Assembly: GCF_003316695.1 (NCBI RefSeq)
Contig: NZ_PDKB01000003.1
Span: 112,680 to 176,679, forward strand
Source: Aliarcobacter vitoriensis
GTDB lineage: Bacteria > Campylobacterota > Campylobacteria > Campylobacterales > Arcobacteraceae
Length of the DNA: 64,000 nt
Direction of reading: 5' to 3'
A program made the translations under genes and the position numbers. Below the pieces are notes generated by a model. The model ran no database searches and was not told the DNA's origin. It saw only the letters and a list, made by a program, of their open reading frames with translations. The stretch's first letter is position 1, and the number at the start of each line of letters is the position of its first letter. Of this stretch, positions 57,251 through 64,000 are shown piece by piece.

Positions 57251-57466
57251 ATGCTTCACGAACACAGAGATGCAATAGCTGAATTAAGACAAAAAGATGC
57301 ACATTTTGTTAGAGTTTTTGATAAACATAACGATTTAGATCACGAAATCACTAATTTAGAGAATTCTCATGCAGATCAATTTACAATTGAGACTAAAAAG
57401 AAAGAAAAATTAAAACTAAAAGATGAAATTTATTCTATGATAGTTAAATATAAAGCAGAGAAATAA
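57251..57466 (+). CDS. YdcH/DUF465-family small protein
   Basis: 71 aa, charged and helical. LHEHRDAIAELRQKDAHFVRVFDKHNDLDHEI-type text fits the DUF465 (YdcH) family, whose role is unknown. AAGGATAG precedes the ATG and a strong terminator follows, making it a one-gene unit. Confidence 0.88.
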   Translation: MLHEHRDAIAELRQKDAHFVRVFDKHNDLDHEITNLENSHADQFTIETKKKEKLKLKDEIYSMIVKYKAEK

Positions 57467-57487
57467 TTTTTATTTTTCTTGTTTATA

Positions 57488-57523
57488 AAAAGGGTTAGAA
57501 GCATTGCTTCTAACCCTTTTTTT
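57488..57523 (+). terminator. strong intrinsic terminator
   Basis: AAAAGGGTTAGAAGC pairs perfectly over 15 bases with GCTTCTAACCCTTTT, with a three-base loop, and seven T's end the run. Separates the DUF465 gene from gyrA. Confidence 0.95.
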
Positions 57524-57602
57524 ATATTTAATACTATTAAACTCATACTTAAGTATATTTTGGATAAAATCGATGTAATTTTTATTATAAAGGCCTTTAA
57601 AA

Positions 57603-60170
57603 ATGGAAAACCTTTTTGAAAATCAAGATATTATAAATGTGAATATCGAAGATTCTGTAAAAGCTTCATATCTAGACTATTCTATGAGTGTTATCATAGG
57701 ACGAGCGTTACCTGATGCAAAAGATGGATTAAAGCCAGTTCATAGAAGAATTCTTTATGCAATGCATGATTTAAATGTTACAAGCAAAGCTGCATATAAA
57801 AAATCAGCAAGAATTGTAGGAGATGTAATTGGAAAGTATCATCCACATGGAGATACATCTGTTTATGATGCACTTGTTAGAATGGCTCAAAGTTTTTCTA
57901 TGAGAGCACCATTAGTTGATGGTCAAGGGAACTTTGGTTCTGTTGATGGAGACAATGCTGCTGCTATGAGATATACAGAAGCTAGAATGACAAGAATAGC
58001 TGAAGAAGTATTAAGGGATTTGGATAAAGACACAGTTAATTTTGTACCAAATTATGATGATACTATGAAAGAACCATCAGTATTACCTACAAGAGTTCCA
58101 ACTTTACTTTTAAATGGTAGTGAAGGAATTGCTGTTGGTATGGCTACAAAGATCCCACCACATAATTTGGGTGAGTTACTTGATGCGATTTTACACTTGA
58201 TTGATAATCCAAGTTCAGAAGCAAATGATTTAATGGAGTTTATTCAAGGTCCAGATTTTCCAACAGGTGGAACAATTTTTGGAAGACGAGGAATAATAGA
58301 TGCTTACAATACTGGTCGAGGACGTGTAAGAATTAGAGCAAAACACCATATTGAAACTAGAGCAAAAAAAGAGATAATAGTTATTGATGAACTTCCATAT
58401 CAAGTAAATAAAGCAAGGCTTATTGAACTTATTGCAAATTTAGCAAAAGATAAGCAAATAGATGGAATCTCTGAAGTTAGAGATGAATCTGATAGAGAAG
58501 GTATAAGAGTTGTAATTGAACTTAAAAAAGATGCAATGGCTGAGATAGTATTGAATAATCTTTACAAATCAACTCCAATGGAGACAACTTTTGGGATTAT
58601 TTTACTTGCTGTTTATAATAAAGAACCAAAAGTATTTACTCTTCCAGAGATTTTAAATATCTTCTTGTCTCACAGAAAAACTGTTATTATTAGAAGAACA
58701 ATATTTGACTTAGAAAAAGCAAAAGCAAGAGCTCATATTTTAGAAGGTCTAAAAATTGCAGTTGATAATATTGACGAAGTTGTAAAAATAATAAGATCAA
58801 GTTCAAATGATGCAGATGCAAAAGAGAAACTTGAAATAAGATTTGATTTAAGCCATATTCAATCTCAAGCTATTTTAGATATGAGATTAGGAAGATTAAC
58901 AGGACTTCAAAGAGATAAATTAGAAGCTGAATATCAAGAACTAATGATCTTAATAGCTGAATTAGAATCAATTTTAAGAAGTGAAGATAAATTAAACGAA
59001 ATTATAAGAGAAGAATTAACTGAAATTAAAGAAAAATTCTCAACACCAAGAAGAACAGAAATAGAAGACTCTTATGATGAAATAGATATTGAAGATTTAA
59101 TTCCAAATGAACCAATGGTTGTAACAATTACGCACAATGGTTATGTGAAAAGAGTACCTATAAAATCTTATGAGAAACAAAAAAGAGGTGGAAAAGGAAA
59201 AGTTGCAGTTACAACTCACGATGATGATTTTATTGAAAGATTTTTCGTAAGTAATACTCATGATACATTGATGTTTGTTACAAATATGGGACAACTATAT
59301 TGGTTAAAAGTTTATAGAATTCCAGAAGGAAGTAGAACAGCAAAAGGTAAAGCAGTTGTAAACTTAATCAATTTAAGACCTGATGAAAAAATTATGGAAA
59401 TAATACCAACTCCAGATTTTGATGAAAGTAAATCTTTAGTATTCTTTACAAGAAATGGAGTTATAAAAAGAACATCATTAAATGAATTTAGTAATATAAG
59501 AAGTAATGGTGTAAGAGCTATTGTTTTAGATGATGCAGATGAAATAGTAACAGCAAAAATTGCAGACACTCAAACTCAATATATTATGATATTTACTAGT
59601 CTTGGACAATGTATAAGATTTGAACTTGAAAAAACAAGAGATCAAGGAAGAAGTACAAGAGGAGTAAGAGGTATTAAGTTTAAAATTGATACAGATTTTG
59701 TTGTTGATGCTGATGTTATAGACAATGAAGAACAAGAGATTTTAACAGTTTCAGAAAAAGGTATTGGAAAGAGAACAACAGTTGAAGAATATAGACTAAC
59801 AAATAGAGCAGGTTCAGGTGTTATATCTATGAAATTATCTACAAAAACTGGAAATGTTGTTGGAGAAGTTTTAGTTGATGATACTCAAGATTTGATGCTT
59901 TTAACTTCAATTGGTAAGATGATTAGAGTTGATATGAATACAATTCGAAAAGCTGGTAGAAATACAAGTGGAGTTATAATTGTAAACGTTGATAAAGATG
60001 ATAAAGTTGTATCTATTGCAAAATGTCCAAAAGAAGATGAAGAGATAGAACTGGATGAGAATGGTAATGTTATTAGATATAACGAGGATGGTGAGATTAT
60101 AGAATCAGATAGTAGTGATGATATAACAAGTTTATTAGATGTAAATAATGATAAAAATGAGGATGAATAG
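57603..60170 (+). CDS. gyrA: DNA gyrase subunit A
   Basis: 855 aa. Catalytic Tyr in AAMRYTEAR is residue 124. The quinolone-resistance region reads [12 protein letters not shown] with Thr85 and Asp89, the usual susceptible residues (equivalent to Thr86 and Asp90 of C. jejuni). The C-terminal DNA-wrapping propeller holds the GyrA box QKRGGKG near residue 530, and the last ~35 residues form a very acidic tail. With GyrB it introduces negative supercoils. Followed by asd after three bases. Confidence 0.98.
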   Translation: MENLFENQDIINVNIEDSVKASYLDYSMSVIIGRALPDAKDGLKPVHRRILYAMHDLNVTSKAAYKKSARIVGDVIGKYHPHGDTSVYDALVRMAQSFSMRAPLVDGQGNFGSVDGDNAAAMRYTEARMTRIAEEVLRDLDKDTVNFVPNYDDTMKEPSVLPTRVPTLLLNGSEGIAVGMATKIPPHNLGELLDAILHLIDNPSSEANDLMEFIQGPDFPTGGTIFGRRGIIDAYNTGRGRVRIRAKHHIETRAKKEIIVIDELPYQVNKARLIELIANLAKDKQIDGISEVRDESDREGIRVVIELKKDAMAEIVLNNLYKSTPMETTFGIILLAVYNKEPKVFTLPEILNIFLSHRKTVIIRRTIFDLEKAKARAHILEGLKIAVDNIDEVVKIIRSSSNDADAKEKLEIRFDLSHIQSQAILDMRLGRLTGLQRDKLEAEYQELMILIAELESILRSEDKLNEIIREELTEIKEKFSTPRRTEIEDSYDEIDIEDLIPNEPMVVTITHNGYVKRVPIKSYEKQKRGGKGKVAVTTHDDDFIERFFVSNTHDTLMFVTNMGQLYWLKVYRIPEGSRTAKGKAVVNLINLRPDEKIMEIIPTPDFDESKSLVFFTRNGVIKRTSLNEFSNIRSNGVRAIVLDDADEIVTAKIADTQTQYIMIFTSLGQCIRFELEKTRDQGRSTRGVRGIKFKIDTDFVVDADVIDNEEQEILTVSEKGIGKRTTVEEYRLTNRAGSGVISMKLSTKTGNVVGEVLVDDTQDLMLLTSIGKMIRVDMNTIRKAGRNTSGVIIVNVDKDDKVVSIAKCPKEDEEIELDENGNVIRYNEDGEIIESDSSDDITSLLDVNNDKNEDE

Positions 60171-60173
60171 AAA

Positions 60174-61211
60174 ATGAGAAAATTTAATGTTGCAGTAGTT
60201 GGAGCAACTGGAGCAGTTGGTGAAGAATTATTTAGAGTTTTAGAGGAGTTGAATTTTCCTATAAATAAATTAGTACCATTAGCAAGTTCTAGAAGTGCTG
60301 GAAGTAAAGTTGAATTTAAAAACAAAGAAATCACAGTTTTAGAATTAACGGAAAGTGTTTTTGAAGAACAAGAAATTGAAATTGCATTTTTTAGTGCTGG
60401 TGGTTCAGTTTCAGAAAAATTTGCAAAATTTGCAGTTGAGGCTGGTGCGGTTGTAATTGATAATACAAGCCACTTTAGAATGGATCCAAGAGTTCCTTTA
60501 GTTGTTCCAGAAGTTAACCCAGAAGATATTAGATTATGGAGAGAAAGTGGAATTATTGCAAATCCAAATTGTTCTACAATTCAAATGGTTCAAAGTTTAA
60601 AGCCACTTGATGATTTATATGGTATCAAAAGAGTTGATGTATCAACTTATCAAGCTGTTTCTGGTGCTGGAAAATCCGGTATGGAAGAACTAGTTAAACA
60701 AATGCAAGATTTTTTTGCATTCAGATTAGATGAAACAGAAATTAAAGCATTTGCTCACCAGATTGCTCTAAACGTAATTCCACAAATTGATGTTGCAATG
60801 GATAATGGTTTTACAAAAGAAGAGATGAAAATGGTAAATGAGACTCAAAAAATTATGCATAAAAACTTTCAAGTTGCTGCAACTTGTGTAAGAGTTCCAG
60901 TTTTAAGATCTCATAGTGAATCTTTAACTGTTACATTTAACGATGGAGTTGATGTTGATATTAGTGAAGTTCGAAATGCTTTAGAAAATTTTGAAAATGT
61001 TAAGGTAATAGATGATTTAGCAAATAAAAAGTATCCAATGCCAATAATTTCAACAGATACAGATTTTACTTATGTTGGAAGAATTAGAAAAGATGTTTAC
61101 TCATCAAATATTGTTCATTATTTCAATGTTGCAGATCAAGTAAGAGTAGGAGCTGCAACAAATGCAGTAAGAATTGGTTTAAAATGGATAGAATTAGAAA
61201 GCGATATGTAA
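60174..61211 (+). CDS. asd: aspartate-semialdehyde dehydrogenase
   Basis: 345 aa. NADP site VAVVGATGAVGEEL near residue 7 and active-site Cys in ANPNCSTIQM near 133. Makes aspartate semialdehyde for lysine, threonine, methionine and DAP. Conserved DNTSHFRMDPRVPLVVPEVN is present. Its stop meets the next gene. Confidence 0.97.
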   Translation: MRKFNVAVVGATGAVGEELFRVLEELNFPINKLVPLASSRSAGSKVEFKNKEITVLELTESVFEEQEIEIAFFSAGGSVSEKFAKFAVEAGAVVIDNTSHFRMDPRVPLVVPEVNPEDIRLWRESGIIANPNCSTIQMVQSLKPLDDLYGIKRVDVSTYQAVSGAGKSGMEELVKQMQDFFAFRLDETEIKAFAHQIALNVIPQIDVAMDNGFTKEEMKMVNETQKIMHKNFQVAATCVRVPVLRSHSESLTVTFNDGVDVDISEVRNALENFENVKVIDDLANKKYPMPIISTDTDFTYVGRIRKDVYSSNIVHYFNVADQVRVGAATNAVRIGLKWIELESDM

Positions 61212-61724
61212 ATGCTGAAAAAAATTGTCGAAAATGGTTTATGGAAGAGTAGATTTATTGTAATCTTAGCTGTTATATTTAGTTTTATGGGTTCAGTAAT
61301 TCTCTTTTTCGTTGCAAGTTTTGATGTTTTTAGTGTAGCAAAATTTGTTCTTAGTACTCTTTTAACAGGGGAACACCCTGAACATTTTCATGAAGATATA
61401 GTTGCAGGAGTAATTGCAGCTATTGATTTATATTTAATTGCTGTTGTTCTTTTGATATTTTCGTTTGGAATTTATGAACTATTTATATCTAAAATAGAAG
61501 CTGCTTGTACTCAAGATGATTGTAGTTCAGTTTTAAATATAAGTTCACTGGATCAATTAAAAGATAAAATTGCAAAAGTTATAATTATGGTCTTAGTTGT
61601 AAACTATTTTGAAAGAGTTTTACATACAGATTATAAAACACCGTTAGAGCTACTATATTTTGCATTAGCAATTGTAGCATTATCAATTGGGCTTTACTTT
61701 ACAGGTAAAGTTGGAAAAAAATAA
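61212..61724 (+). CDS. YqhA/UPF0114-family membrane protein
   Basis: 170 aa with four likely membrane segments (about 14-35, 70-95, 115-130, 148-165). The short loop [12 protein letters not shown] near residue 90 is typical of UPF0114. Function unknown. Starts directly after the asd stop and is followed by hemE. Confidence 0.87.
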   Translation: MLKKIVENGLWKSRFIVILAVIFSFMGSVILFFVASFDVFSVAKFVLSTLLTGEHPEHFHEDIVAGVIAAIDLYLIAVVLLIFSFGIYELFISKIEAACTQDDCSSVLNISSLDQLKDKIAKVIIMVLVVNYFERVLHTDYKTPLELLYFALAIVALSIGLYFTGKVGKK

Positions 61725-61734
61725 AGGGAAGAAT

Positions 61735-62772
61735 ATGTCTAAAATTTTTGTTGATGCCTGTTTTAGAAAAGCAACGCCATATACACCAGTTTGGATGATG
61801 AGACAAGCAGGAAGATATTTAAAAGAGTATATGGAAGTTAGAGCAAAAGCTGGTAATTTTTTAAATCTTTGCCATAATCCACAATTAGCTGCTGAAGTTA
61901 CAATTCAGCCACTTGATATTGTAGGGGTTGATGCGGCTATTTTATTTAGTGATATTTTAGTAATTCCAAATGAAATGGGAATGCACTTAGATTTTATAAA
62001 AGGTGAAGGACCAATATTTAAAGATCCTATTAAAAATGAAGCTGATTTAGATAAATTAATTGAAGGTGAAGAAGCAGCTTTAAAATTAACTTATGTGTAT
62101 GAGACTATAAAACTTTTAAAACAACAATTACCAGAAGATAAAGCACTGATTGGATTTACAGGAGCTCCTTGGACATTGGCTACTTATATGATAGAAGGAC
62201 AAGGAACTAAAACTTATAATTTATGTAAAAAAATTATGTATTCAAATCCTAAATTATTACATAAAATATTAAGAAAATTAACAGATGTAATTAAATTATA
62301 TTTAGAAAAACAAATTCTTGCAGGTGCTGATGTTGTTCAAATTTTCGATTCATGGGCAGCTGCAATAGAACCTGGTCGTTATGACGAATTTTCATGGAAA
62401 TATATGGTTGAAATAGCTGAGTATATAAAAGAAAAATATCCGCATATACCAGTTATTATGTTCCCAAAGGGAGTACCTTCTTTTATTGAAAGAGGATTAG
62501 TTTACGGAAAATTTGATGTATTTGGTGTAGATTGGGGGACTCCAATGGCTCTTGCGAAAGAAAAATTAGGTAGTAAATATGTACTTCAAGGAAATATGGA
62601 ACCTTGTAGATTGTACTCGCAATCTGAGACTACAAAATGTGTTGAAGCAATACAAAGTATTATGCAAGGGGAAGGACATATTTTCAATTTAGGACATGGT
62701 ATTTTGCCTGATGTACCAGTAGAAAATGCTATTCACTTTGTAAAAGAATGCAAAAGAGTTAGTAAAAAATAG
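61735..62772 (+). CDS. hemE: uroporphyrinogen decarboxylase
   Basis: 345 aa from ATG 61735, with AAAGGGAAG upstream; an in-frame ATG at 61687 lies inside the previous gene. [15 protein letters not shown] near residue 20 and [17 protein letters not shown] near 70 hold the substrate-binding Arg and Asp. Converts uroporphyrinogen III to coproporphyrinogen III in heme synthesis. Same neighbour (radical SAM gene) as C. jejuni Cj1243-Cj1244. Confidence 0.97.
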   Translation: MSKIFVDACFRKATPYTPVWMMRQAGRYLKEYMEVRAKAGNFLNLCHNPQLAAEVTIQPLDIVGVDAAILFSDILVIPNEMGMHLDFIKGEGPIFKDPIKNEADLDKLIEGEEAALKLTYVYETIKLLKQQLPEDKALIGFTGAPWTLATYMIEGQGTKTYNLCKKIMYSNPKLLHKILRKLTDVIKLYLEKQILAGADVVQIFDSWAAAIEPGRYDEFSWKYMVEIAEYIKEKYPHIPVIMFPKGVPSFIERGLVYGKFDVFGVDWGTPMALAKEKLGSKYVLQGNMEPCRLYSQSETTKCVEAIQSIMQGEGHIFNLGHGILPDVPVENAIHFVKECKRVSKK

Positions 62773-62777
62773 TATAA

Positions 62778-63695
62778 ATGTCTTACTCAAACTCTATTAT
62801 TTTTGGACCAATTCCTTCAAGAAGATTTGGAATCTCTTTGGGAATTGACCTATCTCCTTCTAAAAAACAGTGTAATTTTGATTGTTTATATTGTGAACTT
62901 GAACCAGCAAAAACTATCAATAAAATGGATATTTATCCAAGAGTTGAAGATATTGTTTCTGAAGTTAAAAATAGTTTGATAAAACATCCAAAAATTGACG
63001 TTATTACAATTACTTGTAATGGTGAACCAACTTTATATCCAAAATTAAATGAATTAATTGATGAATTAAATAAAATAAAGGGTTCAATTAAAACTTTAAT
63101 ACTTTCAAATGGAAGTACAATTTATAAAAAAGATATTTTTGAAGCTTTATTAAAGATTGATACTGTTAAATTATCTTTAGATTGTATAAGCAATAAATGT
63201 TTTAAAAAACTTGATAGACAAGATAATAGTGTTGAAATAGATAAAATTGTTCCATCTATGATAGAATTTTCTAAAAGAACAAAGAATAATTTTGTAATTG
63301 AGATTTTATTTGTAAAAGATTTGAATGATAAAGATGAAGAAATTGAACTTTTATATAAGGCTATTAAAAATATAAATCCAAATAGAGTAGATATTGGAAC
63401 CATTGATCGCCCACCAGCATATAAGGTTATACCAGTTGATTTTGAATTCTTACAAAAAGTTGCAAATAGATTTTGTGATATAAATGTTAATATAGTTTAT
63501 AAAAATAGACCAAAACAAATAGAAAGATATTCAAAAGAAGATATTGTTTCTACATTAAAAAGACGACCTTTAACATTTGAAGATATAGAAAATATGTTTG
63601 ATGAAGAATCAAAAAATATTTTAAAAACTTTAGTAAATGATGATATTATAAGTATTGTAGGTAGTAGTGGAGTTCAATTCTATAAGAAATTTTGA
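62778..63695 (+). CDS. radical SAM protein (COG0731-like)
   Basis: 305 aa. IPSRRFGISLGIDL near residue 12 precedes the cluster motif CNFDCLYCE near 33, and ITCNGEPTLYP near 78 is the usual FSGNGEPTL substrate-side motif. Related to archaeal wyosine-type radical SAM enzymes; bacterial role unknown. Begins five bases after hemE. Confidence 0.9.
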   Translation: MSYSNSIIFGPIPSRRFGISLGIDLSPSKKQCNFDCLYCELEPAKTINKMDIYPRVEDIVSEVKNSLIKHPKIDVITITCNGEPTLYPKLNELIDELNKIKGSIKTLILSNGSTIYKKDIFEALLKIDTVKLSLDCISNKCFKKLDRQDNSVEIDKIVPSMIEFSKRTKNNFVIEILFVKDLNDKDEEIELLYKAIKNINPNRVDIGTIDRPPAYKVIPVDFEFLQKVANRFCDINVNIVYKNRPKQIERYSKEDIVSTLKRRPLTFEDIENMFDEESKNILKTLVNDDIISIVGSSGVQFYKKF

Positions 63696-63713
63696 AATTT
63701 ATCTAAAAACCCC

Positions 63714-63742
63714 TTGACAAAGACAGAAAAAGCGATTATAAT
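63714..63742 (+). promoter_or_regulatory. consensus sigma-70 promoter of tRNA-Asn
   Basis: TTGACA (63714-63719) and TATAAT (63737-63742) with 17 bases between: a full consensus promoter, rare in this group. The following CCCGTCC (to 63750) is shared exactly with the tRNA cluster promoter. Confidence 0.9.
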
Positions 63743-63776
63743 TCCCGTCCAATTTGACCAGAGATGGTTAAAATAA

Positions 63777-63851
63777 TCCGGCATAGCTCAGCGGTAGAGT
63801 AGATGACTGTTAATCATTTGGTCCCTGGTTCGATCCCAGGTGCCGGAGCCA
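63777..63851 (+). tRNA. tRNA-Asn (anticodon GTT)
   Basis: 75 bases with CCA encoded. Acceptor TCCGGCA/TGCCGGA, discriminator G and anticodon loop with GTT (GACTGTTAATC). A weak A/T stem (63857-63872) follows; no further gene is visible to the window edge. Confidence 0.95.
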
Positions 63852-64000
63852 TTTTAAGATTTAGTAAAATCTAAGATCTTTAAAGTTTGATAGGTTTAGA
63901 GAGGGTAATCTTTGTAAACCGAATATATATGTTAAAAGAAAAAATTTGTACAAGTAGTAATATTTAACCTAGAGATGGGGATAGATATTATTTAAAATAC

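Noticed and set aside
61687..61734. Longer hemE start inside the UPF0114 gene
   Set aside because: AAAGGGAAG and the family N-terminus support ATG 61735.
63852..64000. Genomic island or rRNA start after tRNA-Asn
   Set aside because: No repeat of the tRNA 3' end, integrase or rRNA sequence is visible before the window ends.

Overview
The window comes from an AT-rich (well under 30% GC by eye) member of the Campylobacterota, most likely Aliarcobacter/Arcobacter. Gene neighbourhoods shared with Campylobacter and Helicobacter support this: pyrF-nusB-ribH with kdsA, glcD next to a PgbA-like gene, tlyA-ribF, rpmB next to a Kch-like channel gene, a lipooligosaccharide (LOS) locus bounded by waaC and waaF, and hemE followed by a radical SAM gene. 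The sensor kinase H-box (IHQWKTPIAQIG) is also of the type common in Arcobacter. No CRISPR array, rRNA gene or complete insertion sequence was seen.

Layout. 1-6 kb is a defence-type island on the + strand: a helicase with a nuclease-like C-terminus (cut by the window edge), an unrecognised 485-aa protein, a possible IS end, then a DarT1 DNA ADP-ribosyltransferase toxin with its NADAR antitoxin. 6-9.7 kb holds a 7TM sensor kinase/response regulator pair and an outer-membrane beta-barrel gene whose natural start codon appears to be ATA. 9.8-10.5 kb is a seven-tRNA cluster on the minus strand, including three CAT-anticodon tRNAs. 10.5-18.3 kb has pyrF-nusB-ribH and kdsA, separated by a TonB-dependent siderophore receptor and a membrane GGDEF protein. 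The receptor gene is out of frame at a run of nine G's, which looks like a phase-variation switch caught OFF. 18.3-31.3 kb is housekeeping: murA, a long minus-strand operon (tlyA, ribF, cmoA, bcp, PgbA-like, glcD, yihY), two unknown genes, yigZ and a secretin.

31.3-54.6 kb is dominated by LOS biology. A radical SAM, EI24, inositol-phosphatase, ferredoxin and Ppx run leads into waaC-htrB. A variable block to waaF follows, with glycosyltransferases (including a candidate sialyltransferase), two unrelated deacetylases, an O-antigen ligase, four kinase-fold proteins (two of them tandem YrbL-like paralogues) and an odd TIM-barrel-like protein. Convergent to it is the ADP-heptose supply operon gmhB-hldD-hldE-gmhA, so the donor sugar pathway and the enzymes using it sit side by side. 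54.6-64 kb returns to housekeeping: rpmB, a K+-channel-like gene, argJ, a DUF465 gene, gyrA, asd, a UPF0114 gene, hemE, a radical SAM gene and tRNA-Asn behind a near-perfect promoter.

The main points for a second look are: the poly-G switch in the siderophore receptor; the helicase/unknown/DarT1-NADAR island; the ATA start codon of the beta-barrel gene; four kinase-fold genes in the LOS locus; and an identical 14-base -10/discriminator element in front of both tRNA transcription units.
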